A stretch of DNA of 64,000 nucleotides from Ruminococcus sp. (GTDB lineage: Bacteria > Bacillota > Clostridia > Oscillospirales > Ruminococcaceae), in assembly GCA_017470905.1 (NCBI GenBank), contig JAFUXL010000007.1, forward strand, positions 62,001 through 126,000, in the 5' to 3' direction. Below are positions 34,644 to 42,519 of this stretch, piece by piece; position 1 is the first letter of the stretch; the number at the start of each line of letters is the position of its first letter. Both the position numbers and the translations under genes were made by a program. The notes beneath the pieces are model-generated. The model was not told the origin of the DNA and did no database searches. It saw only the letters and a list, made by a program, of their open reading frames with translations.

Positions 34644-36347
34644 ATGAAGAAAATTTTTTCATGTGCGGCGGCGATGGTTACTGCCGTCACAATCGCAGGA
34701 GGTTCGGTCTGTGCCGCAAAAAATTATACGGCAAAGGATTTGAAAGGACTTAATGATTATCTCCTCGGAAAATCCGGTACGGCGGAAGATGTCAATATTG
34801 ACGGCGCAGTCGATGTCTTTGACCTTATCGAGATGAGAAAAGCCTTTTACGACAGCGGAGAACTTACTCAGTCGATAATACCTGCATCGGAGGAGAATGT
34901 GAAATTCACGGGCAGAAATTACTGTGACGGTGACGGCGTAACATGGCTCGTCCAGAGCGGAAGCGCAGTTGAATTTAATGTCAGCGCACAGTCCGCCGAG
35001 GTGACAATCTTGGGCGATGACAATATAAATAATGACGAAAAATACCGCCCCAGATATGCGGTTATCGTTGACGGAGAGATTATCCTCGATGAGATAATGA
35101 GCGAAAAGGAAAAGACTGTGGAGCTTTTCAGCGGAAATGTGAACCGCAGTGCCGAGGTTAAAATAATTCATCTTTCCGAGGCAAACAACGGAACTGTCGG
35201 GGTAGGGGATATAAAGGTAAATTCATCGTCCTCGATACCCGTTTCGCCCATGCCCGAAAAGGATTTGCTTATCGAATTTATAGGCGACTCGATAACCTGC
35301 GCATACGGAGTTGAGGGAACGAGTGCGTATGAGAATTTCAAGACCTCTACCGAAAACTTCATGAAATCCTATGCATATCTTACGGCGCAGAAGCTAAATG
35401 CAGACTACAGTGCGGTATGCTACAGCGGACACGGCATAGTTTCGGGATATTCCCAGGACGGAGATATAAATACCGAAAGCCTTGTTCCGCCCGTGTACAA
35501 TAAAATCGGAAAGATAAAGCCCTACGATACCGAATGGAATTTCAAAAGAAAGCCCGATGTGATAGTTATCAATCTCGGAACGAATGATGACAGCTACGTA
35601 TCAAAGGATTTTGAAAAGCGTTCGGAGGAGTATATATCCGCATATACTGATTTTCTCGGCGATATTTTTGAATATAATCCCGATGCATATATAATATGCA
35701 CGGTAGGAACCATGGGCGCACAGGAGCTTTATCCGTGCATTGAAACGGCAGTTGAGAATTTCAGGGCGAAATATCACAGCGATAAAATTATGTGCTATGA
35801 ATCCGCAGTGCAGAACATGAATGACGGTCTCGGTGCGGACTGGCACCCCAACGCAGTAACCCAGCAGAACAGCGCATATGTGCTTGCGGATAAGATATGT
35901 CAGGCTCTCGGAATTGAATCCGACCAGATAGGGCTTGACCTTGCCGCCGATGCGGTCTACAGTCTCAAAAAGGCTGATAATGTTAATGTTTCGGATTATT
36001 TCTCAGAATACGACAAGTCATATCATATAACCACAGTGAACGGCGGAAGCGACAGCGGTTCGATACAGGCTCATGTCAGCGGCATAGACCTTAAAAAGAA
36101 CGGCGAATACGACCTCTCATTCAGTATAGATACATCTGACGGACAGGAAATACCTTTCTTCATAAAGGGCAGTGACGGTACGGTATACTATGAGGGAGTA
36201 TTCACGGGAACGGGCGGAAAATCGTCCTTTGCCGATAAATTTGTATCTCCAGCAGACGACAGCTCGGCAGAGCTTGTATTGCTTACGGGCGGAGTTGATA
36301 ATTTAAGGGTAAGTCTCTATGATGTAAAAATGGTAAAGACAAAATAA
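34644..36347 (+). CDS. Secreted CE2-like carbohydrate esterase with truncated N-terminal dockerin and C-terminal binding module
   Basis: 567 aa. Signal peptide (MKKIFSCAAAMVTAVTIAGG). Residues about 25-70 are dockerin-like: DVNIDGAVDVFDLIEMRKAF is a normal Ca loop and helix, but the first loop is missing, leaving only LKGLNDYLLGKSG. A beta-sandwich region (about 85-195) and an SGNH esterase domain (about 205-425) follow, as in CE2 acetyl-xylan esterases: GDSIT near 215 (Ser), NLGTND, and DWHPN near 398 (Asp and His). The last 130 residues look like a carbohydrate-binding module. Start chosen for spacing from GAGAGGG; an ATG two codons upstream is too close. Confidence 0.85.
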   Translation: MKKIFSCAAAMVTAVTIAGGSVCAAKNYTAKDLKGLNDYLLGKSGTAEDVNIDGAVDVFDLIEMRKAFYDSGELTQSIIPASEENVKFTGRNYCDGDGVTWLVQSGSAVEFNVSAQSAEVTILGDDNINNDEKYRPRYAVIVDGEIILDEIMSEKEKTVELFSGNVNRSAEVKIIHLSEANNGTVGVGDIKVNSSSSIPVSPMPEKDLLIEFIGDSITCAYGVEGTSAYENFKTSTENFMKSYAYLTAQKLNADYSAVCYSGHGIVSGYSQDGDINTESLVPPVYNKIGKIKPYDTEWNFKRKPDVIVINLGTNDDSYVSKDFEKRSEEYISAYTDFLGDIFEYNPDAYIICTVGTMGAQELYPCIETAVENFRAKYHSDKIMCYESAVQNMNDGLGADWHPNAVTQQNSAYVLADKICQALGIESDQIGLDLAADAVYSLKKADNVNVSDYFSEYDKSYHITTVNGGSDSGSIQAHVSGIDLKKNGEYDLSFSIDTSDGQEIPFFIKGSDGTVYYEGVFTGTGGKSSFADKFVSPADDSSAELVLLTGGVDNLRVSLYDVKMVKTK

Positions 36348-36354
36348 TAACCAG

Positions 36355-36387
36355 GCCGCAGGAAATGAATTGACCCTGCGGCTTTTT
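36355..36387 (+). terminator. Terminator of the esterase gene
   Basis: GCCGCAGG, 12-nt loop, CCTGCGGC, TTTTT. Confidence 0.9.
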
Positions 36388-36389
36388 AA

Positions 36390-37070
36390 TCATGTCATGT
36401 TCTGTATTTTCTCCATTCTTTTCCAGTTTATAAAGCCGTATATGTCATTCGCAAGAAAGACTGCAAAGCATATCGTCACCGAAATATAACTGATATTTTT
36501 CAGCGATGCAAGACCCCAGAGTATTATCAGCACAATATCGTTGAGAGCGTATGCAGCCGCATAATAAGGGCTTCTCCTGAATGTGAGATATACCGCCGCA
36601 AAGCTTGTCGTAACGGATAAGGTGCTGAAAAATAAATTCGCCGTATTGAAATATCCCAGTATGAAATAAAATACAAAAGTGACCGCCGCAGTGAGAAACG
36701 GCATGAATATAATCTCTTTTCCCTTTATGTGATTTATTCTTACCTCGGATTTTTTCCCCTCATAGGGATTTTTAAGCCACGCTATAAGCGAAAACAAGGA
36801 CATCGGAGCAGTCATTCCTGCATAGGTTATCATCTCGCCGTAGTAGGACATTCCAAAGGATATTATGCTGTACATCACGCTGAATATTATCATCAGAAAG
36901 GGTCCGAACGGATTGCCCTTTGCCGCAAATATAAGCGATGTTATGCCTATTGCGGAGGCTATCAAGTTCATATAATCGCCCCCGAATATCAGGAATGATA
37001 TTATCACAGCCGATATTGAAAAAATCCAGAGCATAATTTCCGTTTTTGTAAAATATTTTAAAATCTTCAT
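36390..37070 (-). CDS. pnuC: PnuC-type nicotinamide riboside transporter
   Basis: 226 aa, about seven membrane segments. The core SAIGITSLIFAAKGNPFGPF and the MYSIISFGMSYYGEMITY stretch fit PnuC, which takes up nicotinamide riboside (some relatives thiamine or riboflavin). ATG with GGAGG just ahead; longer frames upstream have no site. The ribosome site directly follows the T-run of a large hairpin, so expression is probably set by attenuation. Confidence 0.9.
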   Translation of the reverse strand: MKILKYFTKTEIMLWIFSISAVIISFLIFGGDYMNLIASAIGITSLIFAAKGNPFGPFLMIIFSVMYSIISFGMSYYGEMITYAGMTAPMSLFSLIAWLKNPYEGKKSEVRINHIKGKEIIFMPFLTAAVTFVFYFILGYFNTANLFFSTLSVTTSFAAVYLTFRRSPYYAAAYALNDIVLIILWGLASLKNISYISVTICFAVFLANDIYGFINWKRMEKIQNMT

Positions 37071-37080
37071 TTTTACCTCC

Positions 37081-37196
37081 AAAAAAATAAAGCATTCCGT
37101 GCATATCTTCAAAGACCTTACGATATGCACCCGAATGCTTTTTACATTCCTGCCCGGTGGCAGCCTGATTAAATTTTTATCTCAAACGAGGATATT
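37081..37196 (-). promoter_or_regulatory. Attenuator leader of pnuC, candidate riboswitch
   Basis: On the minus strand: hairpin CTGCC-ACCG-GGCAG (37150-37163), then GAATG (37145-37149) which can pair with CATTC of the next element, then a large terminator-like hairpin (AAAGCATTC...GTGCATATC with GATATGCAC...GAATGCTTT, 37089-37141) followed by ATTTTTTT and at once by GGAGG. The GAATG/CATTC pairing and the terminator exclude each other, the usual logic of a riboswitch. No known NAD, TPP, ZTP or preQ1 consensus was recognised. Confidence 0.65.
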
Positions 37197-38411
37197 TTAT
37201 TTCGTCCGATTGTCTGTAAATTCTCTGAAAGACTCGGTTTTTCCCGTTGCTTTAAGCGAATAATACCGCAGTATAAGTCCTGCATCGGAGGAGTCAATTA
37301 TGCCGTCCGAATTTATGTCATACACGGCAATTTCCACATCGGAAAGCTTTCTTCCTGCTGTCGATACCTGCGAATATACAACGAGTAGCTGCGATGCATC
37401 ACTAGGGTCGATTTGTCCGTCGTTGTTCACGTCTCCGAATTTTATGTTAAATCCGTAAAATTCCGAGGTTGTCTGTATCTGTTCCGTGTTCAGATTTTTT
37501 TCGGCGGTATCGGTCTTAATGTTTTCATCGTTTCCGAGAGACACTGCGGCAGCCGTGATTATACCTGCAACAACGAGGACGGCTGCGGCAGATATGGCAT
37601 ATACCGGAGTTTTTTTATTAACGGATATACTTTCTATATCCTGTATTACTTCGTCTATATTTCTGTATCGTTCGTACTTGTCAACATCGCAGGCACGTTC
37701 GACAATGCGGCTTATTTTGGTGCTGCCCGTTCTTCTGGAGAACATATTGCCAGGGAGAGTGCTGACGATATAGCTGAGGCATTTTCCGAACATATATATA
37801 TCTGACTGCCTGTCATAAGTTCCGTCATAGAGCATTCCGGAAGAAGTCAGCCGTCTTTCGTCGGAGACAACGGCGGCTCTGCCGAGCTTGTATCTTCCGT
37901 TGTCGCAGAGGAATATATTTTCGGGGGCAATGTACATATGGGGTTCGCCTGCATCGTGCAGGACTTTCAGAGCCTTGCAGACATCAACTGCAAGCTTGAG
38001 GATATTTTTTTCGGTATTCTCGAAACGGTTTTCCTTGATAAGCTGTTCGACACTTACGCCGTGTTCGCTGATTTCGAGGAGATACCACATTCCGCTGCGG
38101 CTTTCGGAAAGGCGGCATTTCATGGAGAAATTGTCATGCTGATATTTGAGCAAATTCTGACAGGAATAGAATTTTATCATAACAGAAAGCCTTTTGTTTA
38201 TGCTTTCAATATCCTTCATTACCTCTGCGGTGTTTCCGAAGTCATAAAAATAGAGCTTTTCGGCACGCAGTCTGTACTTTGAACCTGCCGAGACAAGCTC
38301 AAAATCCGCAATATTTTCGTTCTGATAATCGAGACTTGTGCGGTATTTGTTTCTGAAATCCCTGAACGAGTCGCTTTTCAGTATTTCTCCGACAATTGTA
38401 TCAACAGACAT
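37197..38411 (-). CDS. Pseudokinase-membrane segment-dockerin protein
   Basis: 404 aa. Residues about 20-255 have the outline of a Ser/Thr protein kinase (VKVLHDAGEPHMYIAPENIF-like region, LYDGTYDRQSDIYMFGKCL for the activation-segment and DxxSFG part), but the catalytic HRDLKPEN reads HMYIAPEN and DFG reads LGR, so catalytic Asp and metal Asp are lost. One membrane segment follows (about 266-288), then an external linker and a two-repeat dockerin (GDVNNDGQIDPSDASQL and YDINSDGIIDSSDAGLIL, about 321-388). The dockerin would face outward. GGAGGGAGG ahead of the ATG. The hairpin just upstream separates it from the pilin gene. Confidence 0.75.
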   Translation of the reverse strand: MSVDTIVGEILKSDSFRDFRNKYRTSLDYQNENIADFELVSAGSKYRLRAEKLYFYDFGNTAEVMKDIESINKRLSVMIKFYSCQNLLKYQHDNFSMKCRLSESRSGMWYLLEISEHGVSVEQLIKENRFENTEKNILKLAVDVCKALKVLHDAGEPHMYIAPENIFLCDNGRYKLGRAAVVSDERRLTSSGMLYDGTYDRQSDIYMFGKCLSYIVSTLPGNMFSRRTGSTKISRIVERACDVDKYERYRNIDEVIQDIESISVNKKTPVYAISAAAVLVVAGIITAAAVSLGNDENIKTDTAEKNLNTEQIQTTSEFYGFNIKFGDVNNDGQIDPSDASQLLVVYSQVSTAGRKLSDVEIAVYDINSDGIIDSSDAGLILRYYSLKATGKTESFREFTDNRTK

Positions 38412-38428
38412 ATCCTCCCTCCGTTTCC

Positions 38429-38451
38429 AAAAAAGCGGACAAAACGTCCGC
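38429..38451 (-). terminator. Terminator or attenuator between pilin and pseudokinase genes
   Basis: GCGGAC, GTTTT, GTCCGC, TTTTTT on the minus strand, 18 nt after the pilin stop and only 17 nt before the pseudokinase start. Confidence 0.8.
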
Positions 38452-38469
38452 CTTTATTATTTATTATCA

Positions 38470-38991
38470 TTATGCATATGCCTTGTCGGGGCTGGGGTAA
38501 ACTCTGTATGAGGGAGTACCCGAATTATTTCCCGTCCATACTTCAACTCTGTTGTTTTCGCTGCTGTAGCCTATAACCCAGCAGTCGGTATCTTTTCTTG
38601 CGCCGTGGTATCTGACCGATATATCGCCGCTGCCCTCAATAATATCCGATTCATAGTTGAGAATTTCGGCAAATTCATCGGCAGTGCTGTCAAATGCAGT
38701 CCAGCCGCTGCCGCTGCTCATGCAGAGTGCGGTGAATTTATAGCTTTCCGCACCGTTTGCGGTAAGTGCGCTCACGGTAAAATCTGAACCGCCCGAGAAC
38801 ACATATTTTTCGGTATTTTCCGCATTTACACCCATAGCCGCTTTTCCAATTGTCGAGGCTGACGATTTGTCGGCTGATTTTCTTGCCTTATTGACATATC
38901 CCAGCATAGAGGGGATGAGTATTGCGGTGAGAACGCCTATAATTGCGATAACTGTAACGAGTTCGACAAGTGTAAATCCTTTTTTTCTCAT
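38470..38991 (-). CDS. Type IV pilin-like / pseudopilin protein
   Basis: 173 aa. MRKKGFTLVELVTVIAIIGV is a class III prepilin leader (cleavage after Gly, then Phe, Glu at +5), followed by the hydrophobic helix and a soluble domain with NKARKSADKSSASTIGKAAM and a Cys-containing C-terminal half. Would be cut by a prepilin peptidase and assembled in a pilus or secretion pseudopilus; no assembly genes are nearby. Start by GGAGGG 7 nt ahead. Confidence 0.9.
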   Translation of the reverse strand: MRKKGFTLVELVTVIAIIGVLTAILIPSMLGYVNKARKSADKSSASTIGKAAMGVNAENTEKYVFSGGSDFTVSALTANGAESYKFTALCMSSGSGWTAFDSTADEFAEILNYESDIIEGSGDISVRYHGARKDTDCWVIGYSSENNRVEVWTGNNSGTPSYRVYPSPDKAYA

Positions 38992-39040
38992 GATAAAGCC
39001 CTCCGTTATGTCATTCATATGTTGTTCACATCTTGTACAT

Positions 39041-39069
39041 ATTATAACCGAAATATGACTAAAAGTCAA
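39041..39069 (-). promoter_or_regulatory. Promoter of the pilin gene
   Basis: Minus strand: TTGACT (39064-39069), 17 nt, TATAAT (39041-39046). Confidence 0.82.
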
Positions 39070-39115
39070 CAGTTTTTATTGACGGAATGCACTAACTATA
39101 CAGAGGATATATTGG

Positions 39116-41350
39116 TTAAAATGTCAATTGGTTCACATCGCCGAGGTCTTTTGCAGGTTTTCCTGCGGCTGGGAGGGTATTCACACGGTATTTTTCAAGG
39201 CAGGAGGTATCGGCTATTAATTCGGCAGACGAAAGCACGGCATTTTTTTTCAGATTTATGACCTGAACGCCCTGAGAGTCTCTTGTGGATTTTTGCGTTA
39301 TCATCGATGAATTGAACAAAATCGTATGACCGCCCGAAGCCCTCACGAGTATATCGCAGTCATCGGGAATGAATACCGCACAGATAAGGGTGGATTTGTC
39401 TGAATAAGCCTTTGTAAGTCTGCGGCGGTTGGTTTTGGTTTCATAGGATTTCATGGGGACTTTTGCGGCTTTTCCGTTTTCAAAGAAGAATACAATATAT
39501 CCGCTGTAGTCGGTCGTGGGAACGAGGAGTTTGAGGCTTTCTCCCTCGTCAAAGCCCAGCTTTGCGGGGACGTAATCGCCCATGACGCTTGCCTTTGTAT
39601 CATCGAAAGCACTTGCCCTTGATTTATAAGCCTGCGCCTTGTCCGAGAAAAACACGAGTTCGGTTTTGTTTGTCACCTCGAAATTATGGATTATATAATC
39701 GCCCTCTTTTAGCTTCTGTTCGCTGCTCATGCGGAGCGACTGCGGTGTTATTTTCTTGAAATATCCGCTTTCCGAAACGAAAATATTAACGGGATAGTCG
39801 GGGGTATCGTCAGCGATTTCCTCCTCTTGAATATCCGACTGATAATAGAAAAGGGTCTTTCTGGGCTGTGCGTAATTCTTGATAACGTCCTTTAATTCTT
39901 TTACAATTATCTTTCGTATTTTCTTTTTGTCCTGCAATATTTCTTCCATTTCGGCGATGTCTGATTTTAAACTGTCCACCTCTTCAATTCTGCGGAGGAT
40001 ATACTGTCTGTTGATATTGCGCAGCTTAATTTCTGCGACATATTCAGCCTGAACCTCGTCTATGCCGAAATGCTCCATGAGATTTGGAACGACATCTGAT
40101 TCTTTTTCCGTCTCACGGATTATTTTTATAGCCTTATCCAAATCGAGGAGTATTTTTGAGAGGGCTTCGAGGAGGTGCAGCTTTTCCTTTTTCTTCTGCA
40201 AATCGAAATATGTGCGTCTGTGTATACATTCCTCACGGAAAGCAGTCCATTCTGTGAGTATCTCCCTCACGCCCATTACCTTGGGCGTTCCTGCGATAAG
40301 TATATTGAAATTGCATGGATAGCTGTCCTGCAAGGGAGTTAGTCTGAAAAGCTTCTGCATGAGCTTTTCGGGGTCTGTTCCACGCTTTAAATCTATGGCG
40401 ATTTTAAGACCGTCAATATCCGTCTCGTCACGGATATAGGAAATCTCCCTGATTTTTCCCTGCTTTACCAAATCGACTATCTTGTCAATAATAGCCTCTA
40501 CAGTGGTGGTGTAGGGGATTTCGGTTATCTCGATACAGTTTGCGGACTTGTCATAGCTGTACTTTGAGCGTATTTTAATGCTGCCTCTGCCCGTTTCGTA
40601 GATTTTTCCGAGTTCGTCCTCATCGTAAAGCATGAATCCGCCGCCCGGAAAATCAGGTCCTTTAAGAGTAGTCAATATATCATGATTGGGATTTTTCATT
40701 AGCTGGATAGTTGTCTCGCACACTTCCTGAAGATTAAAGGGGCATACGTTGCTTGCCATTGAAACGGCTATTCCCGTATTTGAATTTACAAGCACTGTCG
40801 GGAATGTTGCAGGAAGAAGAGTAGGCTCCTGCATGGTGTTATCGTAATTGGGAACAAAATCGACTGTTTCCCTGTCGATGTCACGGAAAAGCTCATTGCA
40901 TATCTTTTCAAGCTTTACCTCTGTATAACGAGGAGCGGCGAAATGCATCTTGCTTGAATACTGCTTTCCGAAATTTCCCTTTGAGTCGATGTAGGGGTGA
41001 AGAAGAGCCTCGTTTCCCCTCGTCATGCGCACCATGGTTTCATATATAGCCTGGTCGCCGTGGGGATTTAATTTCATAGTCTCTCCGACAACGTTTGCAG
41101 ACTTTGAGCGTTCTTTATCGGGATTGAGCAGACCTCTCCTGTACATCATATAGAGAAGTTTTCTGTGAGAGGGTTTAAAGCCGTCTATTTCGGGCAATGC
41201 ACGGGATATTATAACGCTCATTGCATAGGGCATATAATTCTTTTTAAGGGTATCTGTAATTTTCTCATCGACAACGCTGCCCGAACCCTCGATATAGGCT
41301 TCATGCTTGAAAGCAGGTTTTTTATTTTTGATTTCTTTTTTTCTTGCCAT
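39116..41350 (-). CDS. Type IIA topoisomerase subunit A (ParC/GyrA-like)
   Basis: 744 aa. ALPEIDGFKPSHRKLLYMM, KSANVVGETMKLNPHGDQAI, a GNFGKQYSSKMHFAAPRYTE region with the active-site Tyr (in APRYTE), and a leucine-rich coiled coil near 430-480. The C-terminal domain lacks a QRGGKG GyrA box, so it is closer to topoisomerase IV or the extra type II enzyme common in Clostridia than to gyrase. AGGAG 7-8 nt ahead of the ATG; the frame is open 12 codons upstream but without a site. Partner: the ParE-like gene at 42520. Confidence 0.9.
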   Translation of the reverse strand: MARKKEIKNKKPAFKHEAYIEGSGSVVDEKITDTLKKNYMPYAMSVIISRALPEIDGFKPSHRKLLYMMYRRGLLNPDKERSKSANVVGETMKLNPHGDQAIYETMVRMTRGNEALLHPYIDSKGNFGKQYSSKMHFAAPRYTEVKLEKICNELFRDIDRETVDFVPNYDNTMQEPTLLPATFPTVLVNSNTGIAVSMASNVCPFNLQEVCETTIQLMKNPNHDILTTLKGPDFPGGGFMLYDEDELGKIYETGRGSIKIRSKYSYDKSANCIEITEIPYTTTVEAIIDKIVDLVKQGKIREISYIRDETDIDGLKIAIDLKRGTDPEKLMQKLFRLTPLQDSYPCNFNILIAGTPKVMGVREILTEWTAFREECIHRRTYFDLQKKKEKLHLLEALSKILLDLDKAIKIIRETEKESDVVPNLMEHFGIDEVQAEYVAEIKLRNINRQYILRRIEEVDSLKSDIAEMEEILQDKKKIRKIIVKELKDVIKNYAQPRKTLFYYQSDIQEEEIADDTPDYPVNIFVSESGYFKKITPQSLRMSSEQKLKEGDYIIHNFEVTNKTELVFFSDKAQAYKSRASAFDDTKASVMGDYVPAKLGFDEGESLKLLVPTTDYSGYIVFFFENGKAAKVPMKSYETKTNRRRLTKAYSDKSTLICAVFIPDDCDILVRASGGHTILFNSSMITQKSTRDSQGVQVINLKKNAVLSSAELIADTSCLEKYRVNTLPAAGKPAKDLGDVNQLTF

Positions 41351-41369
41351 TTCTATCTCCTGTTTAGAA

Positions 41370-42479
41370 TTATTTTTTATATTCACTGTACTGAACAGCT
41401 ATCCTGTTTTCGGGATGATTGTCGAACAGATAAAGCACGAATATGAAAAGCCATTCAAGCGGTTTCATTATTATGTATACTATATCAGCCCTCAGAGGTG
41501 TGGTGATATATTTTGAAATCGGATAGCCGTATTTATCATAAAAATTTCTTACAGCCCTGTGAAATTTCGGCATTTTCTCGGCTATTAAATCCTCAAATGC
41601 ATTCGCAGCGGCAAGCTGACGGTTCACAAGGATAATAGCCCCTCTCCTTTTGCCGTATCTCAGGGGCTTGACGATTTTTTTATGACCGCCTGCCGCAATC
41701 GTACAAAGGTAATGCCCGTCGTATTCCATAGGCGGAGGAGGTATCTGCTGTGAGAAAGTCCAGTCCGCCGTATCGGTGAAAACCTTTATAAAACCGTCCA
41801 CGCCCTGCCCCATGAGGATATATAAAATCTCAATTATCACGGCTATGGGGAGTATCATCATAAAGCAGAAAGCTGTCATTTTTGAAATATCAGAGCATAT
41901 TTCCGCAAGCTTTTCAGCAAATTTATTTCTGTAAACTCTTTCGGTATCGTTTGCGATTCTGACATTTTCGGATATATGTACCCTCGTTCTCCTTGCGAAT
42001 ATAAGTAAAAGATTTGCATAATATACCCATGCCATAAAATCAATAAAACTGTAATCCGCCATAAGCTGAATATTTATAAGCAGGAATATTATAAACCCGA
42101 CTGCTGACATTGATATTGCAAATGCCGAAAGTAACGGAGTTAATTTCACGGGATTGACGAAAATCAGAATTAAAAACGCAATGACTGAAAAAACAGCGAC
42201 AATGCCTATAATACCAGTATATTCCGAACTTAAAAATTCATGAAGGCTTCCCCTGTATACAGGTTCATTCCAGTGTTTTTCCATTATTTCATGTGTTGCA
42301 AGGAGCATCAGCCAGCAAAATCCTCCGAAAGCAGATGTAAAAAAATCCGATATATGCCTTTCCTTATCATTTTTAACAAAAAGCTTTATATTGACATAGG
42401 TCAGATAAAACGGCAGTCCGAAAAAAATCAGAAATATAATTATTGTGCCAAATAACTCCGTAATATCTCCTCTTGCCAT
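41370..42479 (-). CDS. Multispanning membrane protein, possibly DUF6688
   Basis: 369 aa, about six membrane segments in the first 230 residues, then a soluble C-terminal region with GHYLCTIAAGGHKKIVKPLR, RRGAIILVNRQLAAANAFED and FYDKYGYPISKY. This tail resembles what I remember of DUF6688; function unknown. Sits between the two topoisomerase genes, 19 nt before the subunit A gene, so it is likely cotranscribed with both. ATG with GGGGGG-type site. Confidence 0.7.
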   Translation of the reverse strand: MARGDITELFGTIIIFLIFFGLPFYLTYVNIKLFVKNDKERHISDFFTSAFGGFCWLMLLATHEIMEKHWNEPVYRGSLHEFLSSEYTGIIGIVAVFSVIAFLILIFVNPVKLTPLLSAFAISMSAVGFIIFLLINIQLMADYSFIDFMAWVYYANLLLIFARRTRVHISENVRIANDTERVYRNKFAEKLAEICSDISKMTAFCFMMILPIAVIIEILYILMGQGVDGFIKVFTDTADWTFSQQIPPPPMEYDGHYLCTIAAGGHKKIVKPLRYGKRRGAIILVNRQLAAANAFEDLIAEKMPKFHRAVRNFYDKYGYPISKYITTPLRADIVYIIMKPLEWLFIFVLYLFDNHPENRIAVQYSEYKK

Positions 42480-42519
42480 GGAAAATCCCCCCTTTTAATT
42501 GTGAATTATGCATTAGAAA

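Noticed and set aside
37141..37196. pnuC leader as a known TPP, ZTP or NAD riboswitch
   Set aside because: The CCGGGCA-like word is part of a simple hairpin; the other conserved parts of those aptamers are absent.
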